Below, one piece after another: positions 16,263 to 24,036 of a stretch of 64,000 nt of DNA. Location of the stretch: contig NZ_JAFKFW010000002.1 in assembly GCF_017308015.1 (NCBI RefSeq), positions 310,001 to 374,000 of the forward strand, read 5' to 3'. The position numbers and the translations under genes were made by a program. Position 1 is the stretch's first letter, and each line of letters starts with the position of its first letter. The notes below the pieces were generated by a model. The model was not told where the DNA came from, ran no database searches, and worked only from the letters and a program-made list of their open reading frames with translations. Source of the stretch: Allobosea sp. (GTDB lineage Bacteria; Pseudomonadota; Alphaproteobacteria; Rhizobiales; Beijerinckiaceae).

Positions 16263-17609
16263 CTACATTCCCCGCACCCGCGGCCGGGCCTTCGGTGCGA
16301 GCATCAGATGGGTCAGCGCCCAGACCAACGCGTCGAGCCGATCCGGCGAACGGCCGGTTTCGAGGCCGCGCGGCCCGAAGGCGCACATCTCGTCTTCGAG
16401 CGCGGGAAAAGCCCCGGCATGCCGCACCCGCGCTTGCGCATAGAGCGCGGCGACAGGCTCGGCGCGGAGGTATTTGCCGCGCGTCGCCCGCACGGAGATC
16501 ACGGGCACGCCGGCATCGACCTCGCGGATGATGCTCTCGACCATCTCGCCGCCTTGATTGACCTCGACGACCAGCGCATCCGCCTCATGGCGCCGATAGA
16601 GCGCGACCGCCCTTTCCGCCCATTCCTGCGGCCGCGCGCCGGCCAAGGTCGCATCCTCCAGCACATGGCCGATGCCGTCATGATCGACGCCGGCAACGAC
16701 CAGACCGCAGCGATCGGCCCGCTGCGAGGAGGTGGCGGGCGGGTCGACGGCGACCGCGATGCGGGCGAGCGCCGGCTTCTCGCGCTCGCGGGCCGCCTCG
16801 ATCATTGCCCGCGTCCAGAGCGCGTCCGGGCTTTCCTCGACGATCTCGCCGTCGAGTTCCTGGCGGCCGAGCCGCGTGCCGCCATAGGTCTGCGTGACCG
16901 TCCGGACGAATTCGGCTGCGAGGTTGTAGCGGTTGTCCTGCGTCCGCGCCCGGCTAACCGCGACATGCGGCTCGACCAGCAGGCGCTTCACCAGGGGGAG
17001 CGGGCGCGGCGTCGTCGTCACGATCTGGCGTGGATTGTCGCCAAGGCGCAGGCCGAATTGCAGCATGTCCCAGCACTCCTGAAGGTTAGGCCATTTCGCC
17101 AGTTCGTCGGACCAAGCCGCCCCGAATTGCGGGCCGCGCAGCGCTTCCGGATCCTCGGCCGTGAAGACCTGCGCGATCGCGCCGTTCGTCCATTGCAGGC
17201 GGCGCAACGAGGGCTGCCAGGTCGGCCGCTCCCAACGCGTATGGATCGAAAGCAATCCGGAGACGCCCTCGATCATGACGTCGCGAACCTGCGCCTGCGT
17301 TTCGCCGACAAGGGCGATCCGCTCCACCCGCATCTCCGCATAGGGCGGATGGCCGAGCGCCATGCCCTTGACCCATTCGGCACCGGTGCGGGTCTTTCCG
17401 GCGCCGCGCCCGCCCAACACCAGCCAGATCGGCTTCAGCGGCTCGGGCGGCAATTGGTCGGGACGTGCCCAGATCTCCCAGGTATTTCGAATGATCTCGA
17501 CGTCATCCGGCGCCGCCGTCGGTATCAGCTTCTTGAGAATTCTCACCCGCGTCCTGAGCGGCAAGGGCTTCAAGACGTCGAGCAAGATCCTGACGGAGCT
17601 GTGCGACAT
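16263..17609 (-). CDS. GTA terminase large subunit (g2)
   Basis: DNA-packaging ATPase/nuclease equivalent to RcGTA g2 (rcc01683). Walker A is GGRGAGKT at about residues 66-73, the Walker B region is AAWSDELAKW, and nuclease-domain acidic residues appear in VAVDPPATSSQRADRCGL and DALVVEVNQGGEM. The start is uncertain. ATG 17609 gives 448 aa and overlaps g1 by 107 nt; a GTG at 17546 preceded by AGGA gives 427 aa and a 44-nt overlap; an ATG at 17639 is also possible. The terminase drives headful packaging of host DNA. Confidence 0.93.
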   Translation of the reverse strand: MSHSSVRILLDVLKPLPLRTRVRILKKLIPTAAPDDVEIIRNTWEIWARPDQLPPEPLKPIWLVLGGRGAGKTRTGAEWVKGMALGHPPYAEMRVERIALVGETQAQVRDVMIEGVSGLLSIHTRWERPTWQPSLRRLQWTNGAIAQVFTAEDPEALRGPQFGAAWSDELAKWPNLQECWDMLQFGLRLGDNPRQIVTTTPRPLPLVKRLLVEPHVAVSRARTQDNRYNLAAEFVRTVTQTYGGTRLGRQELDGEIVEESPDALWTRAMIEAAREREKPALARIAVAVDPPATSSQRADRCGLVVAGVDHDGIGHVLEDATLAGARPQEWAERAVALYRRHEADALVVEVNQGGEMVESIIREVDAGVPVISVRATRGKYLRAEPVAALYAQARVRHAGAFPALEDEMCAFGPRGLETGRSPDRLDALVWALTHLMLAPKARPRVRGM

Positions 17610-17904
17610 GTCGCAGATCGTCGACAGCGGAAGGCTCATCCGTATGCTTGTCCTTCCTTGATACCGGCGGCTCCTCAATCGCGACCAGCTCGCGCACGGT
17701 GCGGGCGAGGACCGCCAACGCCTTGGCGTCGGCTTCGCTGGCGGTCGTCCCCTTCGGCAGGTCGGCGAGGTGCTCCTCATGCGTGTCGATCTGGCGCTTG
17801 GCGGCGCGCCAGAGCTGGCCGACCACCGCCTTGCGCGAGATCGCTTTCCGTTTCGACTTCGGCCCGGCGGCCGGCTGTGGGGTTGTCTCGTCCTCTTCGG
17901 CCAT
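17503..17904 (-). CDS. Putative GTA g1 / small terminase-like protein
   Basis: 133-residue hydrophilic, highly charged, probably helical protein immediately upstream of and overlapping the large terminase gene. It begins MAEEDETTPQPAAGPKSKRK with an acidic start and basic KSKRKAISRK. ATG 17904 is preferred because GGAAGGA lies 6 nt upstream; an ATG at 17928 would fall in the hairpin. The position matches RcGTA g1, which has been described as a small terminase subunit. I do not recognise a specific family motif, so the function is assigned by position. It is the first gene of the GTA cluster. Confidence 0.7.
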   Translation of the reverse strand: MAEEDETTPQPAAGPKSKRKAISRKAVVGQLWRAAKRQIDTHEEHLADLPKGTTASEADAKALAVLARTVRELVAIEEPPVSRKDKHTDEPSAVDDLRHVAQLRQDLARRLEALAAQDAGENSQEADTDGGAG

Positions 17905-17928
17905 CGCGTCCTTCCCGATGACAGGCAC

Positions 17929-17961
17929 GAAAAAGCCGCCGGCTGGAGAGCGCGGCGGCTT
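17929..17961 (-). terminator. Intrinsic-terminator-like hairpin in the GTA leader
   Basis: On the minus strand AAGCCGCCG, an 11-nt loop and CGGCGGCTT form a perfect 9-bp stem followed directly by further T residues (five in total counting the stem end). It ends 25 nt before the g1 start codon and 102 nt after the stop of the LOG-family gene. It may simply terminate that gene, but a promoter candidate lies between the two, so GTA transcripts would also meet it. Confidence 0.7.
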
Positions 17962-17991
17962 CGTTCGGGCAGATTTCGTGAGCGTTCCCGA

Positions 17992-18020
17992 TCTCTACCG
18001 GATCAGCGTCACGATGTCAA
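17992..18020 (-). promoter_or_regulatory. Candidate sigma70-type promoter for the GTA operon
   Basis: On the minus strand TTGACA (18020-18015) is followed by a 17-nt spacer and TAGAGA (17997-17992), in an AT-richer stretch than its surroundings. Predicted start is near 17985, giving a leader of about 80 nt that contains the terminator-like hairpin. Seen by eye only; the -10 matches the consensus weakly. Confidence 0.4.
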
Positions 18021-18062
18021 GGATAAAATTCCTACAACCCTAAGAGGCATCAACCAGCGAGG

Positions 18063-18644
18063 TCAAACCTGCTCCTTCTCGATCCACTTGTAGGTCGCAG
18101 CCGGCACATAGTTCTTCATCCGGTCGAGCAGCGTCGCGGGCTCGGTATCGGTCATGGCCATCGCCCGATGGTTCTGCTTGAGGAACCCCGCCTCGACGGT
18201 GCGATCGAGGAAGGTCGCGAGCGGGTCGTAGAAGCCGGCGACGTTCAGAAGGCCGAGCGGCTTCGCATGGATGCCGAGCTGGCCCCAGGTCCAGATCTCG
18301 AACAGCTCCTCGAAGGTGCCGATGCCTCCGGGCATCGCGATGAAGCCATCCGAGAGCTCGGCCATGCGCGCCTTGCGGGCGTGCATGGTGTCGACGACCT
18401 CGAGCCGGGTCAGCCCGACATGGCCGACCTCCTTGTTCTTCAGCGCCTGGGGGATGACGCCATGGACCTCGCCGCCCGCCTCCATCGCCGCATTGGCGAC
18501 GATGCCCATCAGGCCGACAGCGCCGCCGCCATAGACCAGCGTCAGGCCGCGCCGGGCGACCTCGGCGCCCATGGCGCGTGCGCCCGCTGCATAGACGGGG
18601 TCATTGCCGGGATTGGAACCGCAGAAGACGCAGACGGATTTCAT
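18063..18644 (-). CDS. LOG-family nucleotide phosphoribohydrolase (TIGR00730)
   Basis: 193-residue LOG/Rossman-fold nucleotide-binding protein. It carries the family signature [20 protein letters not shown] (residues ~95-115), the N-terminal [15 protein letters not shown] and the GGGAVGLMG loop. Family members split cytokinin riboside 5'-monophosphates, and more broadly nucleoside monophosphates such as AMP, into base and ribose 5-phosphate. Its ATG overlaps the stop of the dipeptidase gene by four bases, so the two form an operon. A terminator-like hairpin follows about 100 nt downstream. Confidence 0.93.
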   Translation of the reverse strand: MKSVCVFCGSNPGNDPVYAAGARAMGAEVARRGLTLVYGGGAVGLMGIVANAAMEAGGEVHGVIPQALKNKEVGHVGLTRLEVVDTMHARKARMAELSDGFIAMPGGIGTFEELFEIWTWGQLGIHAKPLGLLNVAGFYDPLATFLDRTVEAGFLKQNHRAMAMTDTEPATLLDRMKNYVPAATYKWIEKEQV

Positions 18645-20023
18645 GAACCGAGGGCCTGCAGGATCCGGGCCCAGGAACGCTGGCCCTTATGGAAGGACGA
18701 CAGGTCGTACTTTTCGTTAGGCGAATGGACTCGGTCATCGTCGAGACCGAAACCGACGAAAAGCGTGTCGATGCCGAGCGTGCGCTTGAAATCGCCACCG
18801 ACGGGGATCGAGCCGCCACTGCCGATCGAGACGACACGGCCGCCCCATTCGTCGGCGAGCGCGACGCGCGCCTTCTGGAGCACCGGCGAATCCACCGGCA
18901 CCGCCAGCGCCGGCGAGCCGGAATGGCTGATGAACTCGGCGGTCACATCCTCGGGCAGGCGCTCGCGGATGAACTGGTGGAAGGCGGCGGCGATCTTCGC
19001 CGGGTCCTGGTCACCCACGAGGCGGAACGAGACCTTAGCCGAGGCCTTGCCCGGGATGACCGTCTTGCTGCCCTCGCCGGTATAGCCGCCCCAGATGCCG
19101 TTGACGTCGCAGGTCGGGCGCGACTGGATCTGCTCGATGAGCATCCGGCCCTTCTCGCCGACGGAATGCTTCAAGCCGATCTGGCCGAGGAATTCCTTTT
19201 CCGTCAGGTTGAGATCGGCCCATTCCGCCTTCTGGGCATTGGTCGGCTCGTGCACGCCCTCGTAGAAGCCGGGGATGGTGATGCGGCCGGTCTCATCATG
19301 GATCTCGCCGAGGATGCGCGCGAGGATATGGATCGGGTTCGCAGCCGCGCCGCCGAACAGGCCGGAATGCAGGTCGCGATCTGCCGCCGTGAGGGTGACT
19401 TCCTGATAGACCATGCCGCGCAGGGTCGAGGTGATCAGCGGAGTCTCGCGGTCCCACATGCCGGTGTCGCAGACCAGCGCATAATCCGCTTTCAGCTCGG
19501 CGGCATTGGCCTTGATGTAGCCGGGCAGGTTGACCGAGCCCGACTCTTCCTCGCCCTCGACGAGGATCGTCAGGCCGATCGGCAGGTCGCCGGTCTCGGC
19601 CAGCGTCGCGCGCACAGCCTCGATGAAGGTCATCACCTGGCCCTTATCGTCGCAGGCGCCGCGGGCCGAGATGATCTTGCGGCCGGGTTCCAGTTCGCGG
19701 ACCACCGGCTTGAACGGATCGGTATCCCAGAGGCTGACGGGGTCGACCGGCTGGACGTCGTAATGACCGTAGAACAGCGCATGCGGCGCGCCGGGCTTCG
19801 GCCGGTGGGCGAGAACGACCGGATGGCCGCCAGTTTCACGCAGTTCGGCCTTGAACCCGAGCGTTTCAAGATCGGCCCGGAGCCATTCGGCGGCAGCGCG
19901 CGTCTGGACATTGAAGGCCGGGTCGGTGCCGATCGAGGGTATTTCGAGCCAGCTGGAGAGGCGGTCAAGCGAGGCGTCGAGCCCGTCGTCCAAGCGGGCG
20001 AGAATGGCGGGGAGCTTATTCAT
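18641..20023 (-). CDS. M20/M25/M40 family zinc dipeptidase
   Basis: 460 aa from ATG 20023 ([20 protein letters not shown]). Metal-binding and catalytic motifs of family M20 are present: [12 protein letters not shown] with His and Asp, GACDDKGQ with the bridging Asp, [10 protein letters not shown] with the catalytic Glu, and [12 protein letters not shown]. The dimerisation-domain stretch follows, beginning at [20 protein letters not shown]. It probably hydrolyses dipeptides in the cytoplasm. In-frame ATGs at 20056 and 20032 are alternative starts. It is the first gene of an operon with the LOG-family gene and is divergent from mntH. Confidence 0.92.
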   Translation of the reverse strand: MNKLPAILARLDDGLDASLDRLSSWLEIPSIGTDPAFNVQTRAAAEWLRADLETLGFKAELRETGGHPVVLAHRPKPGAPHALFYGHYDVQPVDPVSLWDTDPFKPVVRELEPGRKIISARGACDDKGQVMTFIEAVRATLAETGDLPIGLTILVEGEEESGSVNLPGYIKANAAELKADYALVCDTGMWDRETPLITSTLRGMVYQEVTLTAADRDLHSGLFGGAAANPIHILARILGEIHDETGRITIPGFYEGVHEPTNAQKAEWADLNLTEKEFLGQIGLKHSVGEKGRMLIEQIQSRPTCDVNGIWGGYTGEGSKTVIPGKASAKVSFRLVGDQDPAKIAAAFHQFIRERLPEDVTAEFISHSGSPALAVPVDSPVLQKARVALADEWGGRVVSIGSGGSIPVGGDFKRTLGIDTLFVGFGLDDDRVHSPNEKYDLSSFHKGQRSWARILQALGS

Positions 20024-20132
20024 GGCAGCCATCGGTTGCGATTCAGGTGATGCCATCATGGCAAGCCCCGCCCGACGCGTCAGCCCATATTCGTACATGC
20101 CGGGCAGGCCCGCGCCGAGCCGCCCGGCTTCA

Positions 20133-20151
20133 ATTGCCAATCATTTGCAAT
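20133..20151. promoter_or_regulatory. Mur/Fur-like operator upstream of mntH
   Basis: ATTGC-N9-GCAAT inverted repeat (ATTGCCAATCATTTGCAAT), AT-rich in a GC-rich background, just upstream of a TTGACA box for mntH. It resembles manganese-responsive (Mur) sites of rhizobia, where Mur is known to control mntH. A related half-site, TTATTGCAATCAA, lies at about 20186-20198. Confidence 0.55.
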
Positions 20152-20155
20152 TACG

Positions 20156-20184
20156 TTGACAGCGCCACGATGAGGCGATACCTC
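20156..20184 (+). promoter_or_regulatory. Candidate mntH promoter
   Basis: TTGACA at 20156-20161, a 17-nt spacer, then TACCTC at 20179-20184 as a poor -10. The perfect -35 and the adjacent Mur-like repeats support it; the -10 is weak. The predicted transcript would start about 25 nt before the mntH ATG. Confidence 0.45.
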
Positions 20185-20216
20185 TTATTGCAATCAAGTG
20201 GCAGCAAGGCAGCGCC

Positions 20217-21560
20217 ATGTCGCAGGGCACTCCCGAATCCTCGTCGATTTGGCTTCGATCGCGAGGCGAGCCGTCCCTGACGGACGTATTCCGCACCATC
20301 AAGGTGACGCCGACCTCATCGAGCTGGCGCAAGTTCCTCGCCTTCTTCGGGCCGGGCTATCTCGTCGCCGTCGGCTACATGGACCCCGGCAACTGGGCAA
20401 CCTCGCTCGCCGGCGGCGCCCAGTACGGCTACGCTCTGCTCGTCGTCGCGCTGGTCTCGAATCTGATGGCGATCATCCTGCAGTCGCTCTGCGCGCGGCT
20501 TGCCATCGCCTCCGGCCGCGATCTCGCTCAGGCCTGCCGCGACGCCTATCCGCCCTATATGGCCTGGCCGCTGTGGCTGCTCGCGGAGCTTGCGATCTGC
20601 GCGACCGACCTCGCCGAGGTGATCGGCACCGCGATCGGCCTCAATCTGCTCTTCGGCATCCCGCTGGAGATTGGCGTGCTGATCACCGCCTTCGACGTCT
20701 TTATCATCCTCTGGCTGCAGACGCGCGGCTTCCGCTGGATCGAGGCCTTCATCATCACGCTGCTCGGCGTCATCGCACTGTGTTTCGGCATCCAGATCGC
20801 GCTCGCCGATCCGAACTGGGGCGAGGTCATCCGCGGCTTCGCTCCGACGACGGAGATCGTGACCAACCCTAACATGCTCTACATCGCGCTCGGCATCATC
20901 GGCGCGACCGTGATGCCGCATAATCTCTACCTGCATTCCGGCATCGTGCAGACCCGCGCCTTTGGCGAAACGCTGCCGGAGAAGCGCGAGGCGCTGAAAT
21001 TCGCGACGATCGACTCCACCGTCGCGCTGTGCTTCGCGCTCCTCATCAACGCCTCGATCCTGATCCTGGCCGCCGCCACCTTTCACAAAGCCGGGCACAC
21101 CGACGTCGCCGAACTCGGCAAGGCGCAGGAACTGCTGCAGCCATTGCTCGGCGCCTCGATCGCGCCCTCGCTCTTCGCCATCGCCCTGCTCTGCTGTGGC
21201 CTGAACTCCACCGTGACCGCGACCATGGCCGGCCAGATCGTGATGGAAGGCTTCCTGCGCATCCGCCTGCCGGCCTGGATGCGGCGGCTGGTGACCCGCC
21301 TCGTCGCGATCGTCCCGGCGATCGCGGTCACCTTGATCTATGGCGAGAGCCAGACGGCGAAGCTGCTGATCTTGAGCCAGGTCGTGCTCAGCCTGCAACT
21401 GCCCTTCGCGGTGGTGCCGCTGGTGATGTTCACGGCCTCGAAGCAGAAGATGGGTGCGCTCGTCGCTCCGCGCTGGCTCAGCCTGACCGCGGGCATCATC
21501 GCCGCGATCATCATCGTGCTGAACCTCAAGCTGATCTACGATTTCGCGACGGGGGCTTGA
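20217..21560 (+). CDS. mntH: Nramp family Mn(II)/divalent metal transporter
   Basis: 447-residue inner-membrane H+-coupled divalent metal importer with about 11 hydrophobic segments. The two Nramp metal-site motifs are present: [14 protein letters not shown] in TM1 (DPGN) and [17 protein letters not shown] in TM6 (MPHNLYLHS). It is preceded by a Mur/Fur-like inverted repeat and a TTGACA box, consistent with repression when manganese is plentiful. Transcribed alone; downstream is a repeat-containing gap before the convergent HerA-like gene. Confidence 0.95.
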   Translation: MSQGTPESSSIWLRSRGEPSLTDVFRTIKVTPTSSSWRKFLAFFGPGYLVAVGYMDPGNWATSLAGGAQYGYALLVVALVSNLMAIILQSLCARLAIASGRDLAQACRDAYPPYMAWPLWLLAELAICATDLAEVIGTAIGLNLLFGIPLEIGVLITAFDVFIILWLQTRGFRWIEAFIITLLGVIALCFGIQIALADPNWGEVIRGFAPTTEIVTNPNMLYIALGIIGATVMPHNLYLHSGIVQTRAFGETLPEKREALKFATIDSTVALCFALLINASILILAAATFHKAGHTDVAELGKAQELLQPLLGASIAPSLFAIALLCCGLNSTVTATMAGQIVMEGFLRIRLPAWMRRLVTRLVAIVPAIAVTLIYGESQTAKLLILSQVVLSLQLPFAVVPLVMFTASKQKMGALVAPRWLSLTAGIIAAIIIVLNLKLIYDFATGA

Positions 21561-21605
21561 GCCCTCCCAGAGTTCTCGATGCGTTCAGGAAAAGTGCGAA
21601 CAGCC

Positions 21606-21760
21606 GGGGAAACCCTCTCCTGCAAGGCGAGGGGCAGGGGTGACGTGTAGGTCCTTGGGCCCGCGAGGCGCGAAGCTAACGGCAGCAGCGGTCAGGTCGT
21701 AGCCATGGTGTCCAACGGCCTACCCCTCACCCTGCCCTCTCCCTCCGGGAGAGGGTTCCC
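21606..21760. repeat. Two inverted copies of a short intergenic repeat
   Basis: The gap between mntH and the convergent HerA-like gene carries two copies of a roughly 38-bp element in opposite orientation. The left copy is at 21606-21643 (AACCCTCTCCTGCAAGG followed by CGAGGGGCAGGGG). The right copy is at 21721-21760 (CCCTCACCCTGCCCTCTCCC followed by TCCGGGAGAGGG). Each copy is partly self-complementary. This is a REP-like element; together the copies could fold and act as a bidirectional terminator. Confidence 0.7.
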
Positions 21761-21781
21761 AGCGCTGACGCCGCCTATGCG

Positions 21782-23326
21782 TTACCGCTTCCCGGACATC
21801 GACCCCAGAATGCCACGCAGGATGGCGGTGCCGACCTGCCGGCCGATCGAGGTCGCGGCCGAGCGAGCCGCCGAGGTGATAATCTTCTCGGTCATGCTCT
21901 GCGGCAGCGGGCCGCCGCGCGAGCCTGGCCCGGTCTTCGGGCGCTGCTGGGGAGCGCCACCGCCGAGCCAGCCGCCGATCGTGTCGAGGATACCGCCGCC
22001 TCCGCCGCCATTCGTCGACGCCTCGATCGGCGTCCCGTCCGGATTGAGGTTCTTGCGCTTCAGCAGCACTTCATAGGCCGACTCGCGGTCGATCATGGTG
22101 TCGTACTTGCCCTTCTCGGGCGAGGCGTCGATCGCCTGCTGGCGCTGCTGCGGCGTACAGGGGCCGACCTGCGCCATCGGCGGCGCGATCAGCGCGCGCT
22201 CGACCATTTCCGGCGAGCCCTTGCCTTCCAGCATCGAGATCAGCGCCTCGCCGACGGCGAGCTGGCTGATCACCTCCTCGGTCTTGATCTTCGGATTCTG
22301 GCGGAAGGTCTCGGCGGCGGCACGCACCGCCTTCTGGTCCCGCGGCGTGAACGCCCGCAGCGCATGCTGGACGCGGTTGCCGAGCTGCGCCAGCACTGTA
22401 TCGGGGATATCGAGCGGGTTTTGCGTGACGAAATAGACGCCGACGCCCTTCGAGCGGATCAGGCGGACGACCTGCTCGACCGCCGTCAGCAGTGCCTTGG
22501 GCGCGCCGTTGAAGAGCAGATGCGCCTCGTCGAAAAAGAAGACGAGTTTGGGCTTGTCGAGATCGCCGACCTCCGGCAGTTGCTCGAACAGCTCCGAGAG
22601 CAGCCAGAGCAGGAAGGTCGCGTAAAGCCGCGGATTGTTCATCAGCTTGTCGGCGGCGAGGATGTTGACGATGCCGCGGCCGTCGCGATCCGTCTTCATC
22701 AGGTCGTTGATGTCGAGCGCCGGCTCGCCGAAGAAGAGGTCACCCTTCTGGTTCTCCAGGACGAGCAACGCGCGCTGGATCGTGCCGACCGTCGCCGAGG
22801 TGACGTTGCCGTATTTGGTGGTCAGCTCCTGCGCGTTCTCGGCGATGAAGGTCAGGATCGCGCGCAGGTCCTTGAGGTCGAGCAGCAGCAGCTTCTGCTC
22901 GTCGGCGATGCGGAAGGCGATGTTGAGCACGCCTTCCTGCGTGTCGTTGAGGTCGAGCAGGCGGGCCAGCAGCAGCGGTCCCATCTCGGAAATGGTGGCG
23001 CGGACCGGATGGCCCTGCTCGCCGAACACGTCCCAGAAGACGGTGGTGAACTGATCCGGCTCGTACTTGATGCCGAGTTCCTTGGCCCGGTTGACGAAGG
23101 GCGGCTTGGAATCGCCGGGCGCGACGATGCCGGAAAGATCGCCCTTGATATCGGCTGCAAAGACCGGGACGCCGTTGCGGGCGAAGCCTTCGGCCATCAC
23201 CTGCAGCGTCACCGTCTTGCCGGTGCCGGTCGCGCCCGTCACCAGTCCATGGCGATTGGCGAGCTTCAGCAGCAGGTTTTCAGGCTTGCCGCTCTTGCCG
23301 ATCAGAATCGCGCCATCATCCGCCAT
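21782..23326 (-). CDS. HerA-like helicase domain ATPase (DUF853)
   Basis: 514-residue P-loop ATPase of the HerA/FtsK-like DUF853 family. Walker A is GATGTGKTVTLQ at about residues 32-43, Walker B is LVFFFDEAHLLF, and an Arg-finger/sensor region lies in VYFVTQNPLDIPDTVLAQLG. The C-terminal tail is Gly/Pro-rich (GGGGGGILDTIGGWLGGG). Family members are cytoplasmic with poorly known roles, sometimes linked to DNA processing. Transcribed alone, convergent with mntH and divergent from the small protein gene at 23484. Confidence 0.9.
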   Translation of the reverse strand: MADDGAILIGKSGKPENLLLKLANRHGLVTGATGTGKTVTLQVMAEGFARNGVPVFAADIKGDLSGIVAPGDSKPPFVNRAKELGIKYEPDQFTTVFWDVFGEQGHPVRATISEMGPLLLARLLDLNDTQEGVLNIAFRIADEQKLLLLDLKDLRAILTFIAENAQELTTKYGNVTSATVGTIQRALLVLENQKGDLFFGEPALDINDLMKTDRDGRGIVNILAADKLMNNPRLYATFLLWLLSELFEQLPEVGDLDKPKLVFFFDEAHLLFNGAPKALLTAVEQVVRLIRSKGVGVYFVTQNPLDIPDTVLAQLGNRVQHALRAFTPRDQKAVRAAAETFRQNPKIKTEEVISQLAVGEALISMLEGKGSPEMVERALIAPPMAQVGPCTPQQRQQAIDASPEKGKYDTMIDRESAYEVLLKRKNLNPDGTPIEASTNGGGGGGILDTIGGWLGGGAPQQRPKTGPGSRGGPLPQSMTEKIITSAARSAATSIGRQVGTAILRGILGSMSGKR

Positions 23327-23483
23327 TGAAATTCGCCCATCAGGTTTCGTGCCGGTCCGGCAAGGGTGTAACCAAACGACGCAGAAGGCGGAAGCCCGGG
23401 GCCGTTGGAAATCAGATCGTAAACATGTAAACTATTTTTCGAAGGCTTCGTGGCGAAGCCGTTTGGCGAGGGGTTTGGGTTCC

Positions 23484-23870
23484 ATGGAAGAATTGCTCAC
23501 GCGCGTGGCGGCTGCTGCCGGCATCAATGAAGAGCTCGCCCGCAAGGGTGTCGGCATCATCCTCGCCTTCCTGCAGAAGGAAGGTCCGGCCACCGAGATC
23601 GGCCAGCTGATGGCGGCGCTGCCGGGCGCGCAGGCGCTGGCCGATGCCGAAGGCGGCGCCAAGGGCGGCATGCTCGGCGCGATCGGCGGGCTGATGGGCG
23701 GAGGCGGCGGCGTGATGGCGCTCGGCGGCCAGCTCATGAGCGCCGGTCTCTCGATGGGCCAGATCCAGAGCGTCTCGAAGGAAATGTTCGCTGTGGGTCG
23801 CGAGAAGGCCGGTGAGGACGCGATGGGCGCCATCGTCGGCGCGATCCCGGGTCTCGGCCAGTTCGTCTGA
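23484..23870 (+). CDS. Small Gly/Ala/Met-rich protein of unknown function (DUF2780-like)
   Basis: 128 aa from ATG 23484 (MEELLTRVAAAAGINEEL). The N-terminal half is helical (ARKGVGIILAFLQKEGPATE). The middle is very Gly-rich (GGAKGGMLGAIGGLMGGGGG) and the C-terminal part repeats a helical pattern (IQSVSKEMFAVGREKAGEDA). The pattern resembles DUF2780/DUF2267-like small proteins; I do not recognise a function. The longer open frame upstream runs antisense into the HerA-like gene and is not used. A strong intrinsic terminator follows 17 nt after the stop. Confidence 0.72.
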   Translation: MEELLTRVAAAAGINEELARKGVGIILAFLQKEGPATEIGQLMAALPGAQALADAEGGAKGGMLGAIGGLMGGGGGVMALGGQLMSAGLSMGQIQSVSKEMFAVGREKAGEDAMGAIVGAIPGLGQFV

Positions 23871-23887
23871 TCTCGGCCGCATTCTTC

Positions 23888-23928
23888 AACGCCGCGGCGC
23901 TGTCTCACGATAGCGCTGCGGCGTTTTT
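23888..23928 (+). terminator. Intrinsic terminator
   Basis: AACGCCGC-G-GCGCT, a 10-nt loop, and AGCGC-T-GCGGCGTT followed by TTT form a long stem with one mismatch and a T-run, 17 nt after the stop at 23870. Confidence 0.88.
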
Positions 23929-24036
23929 GTATTCACGCACCCGCCTTGCGACGAAGTAGGGATGGCGGTGCGCGCGCACCCATGGCAATCAGCGCTCCAC
24001 GGCTGCACATTATGCGGAAGAGGAGTATCGGCGCGC

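Noticed and set aside
2178-17904. Integrated tailed prophage
   Set aside because: No integrase, repressor, replication, holin or attachment-site repeat was seen, and gene content and order match RcGTA exactly, so GTA is the better call.
20316-21398. 360-codon open frame antisense to mntH
   Set aside because: Asp/Glu/Arg/Gln-rich complement of a membrane protein; mntH is certain.
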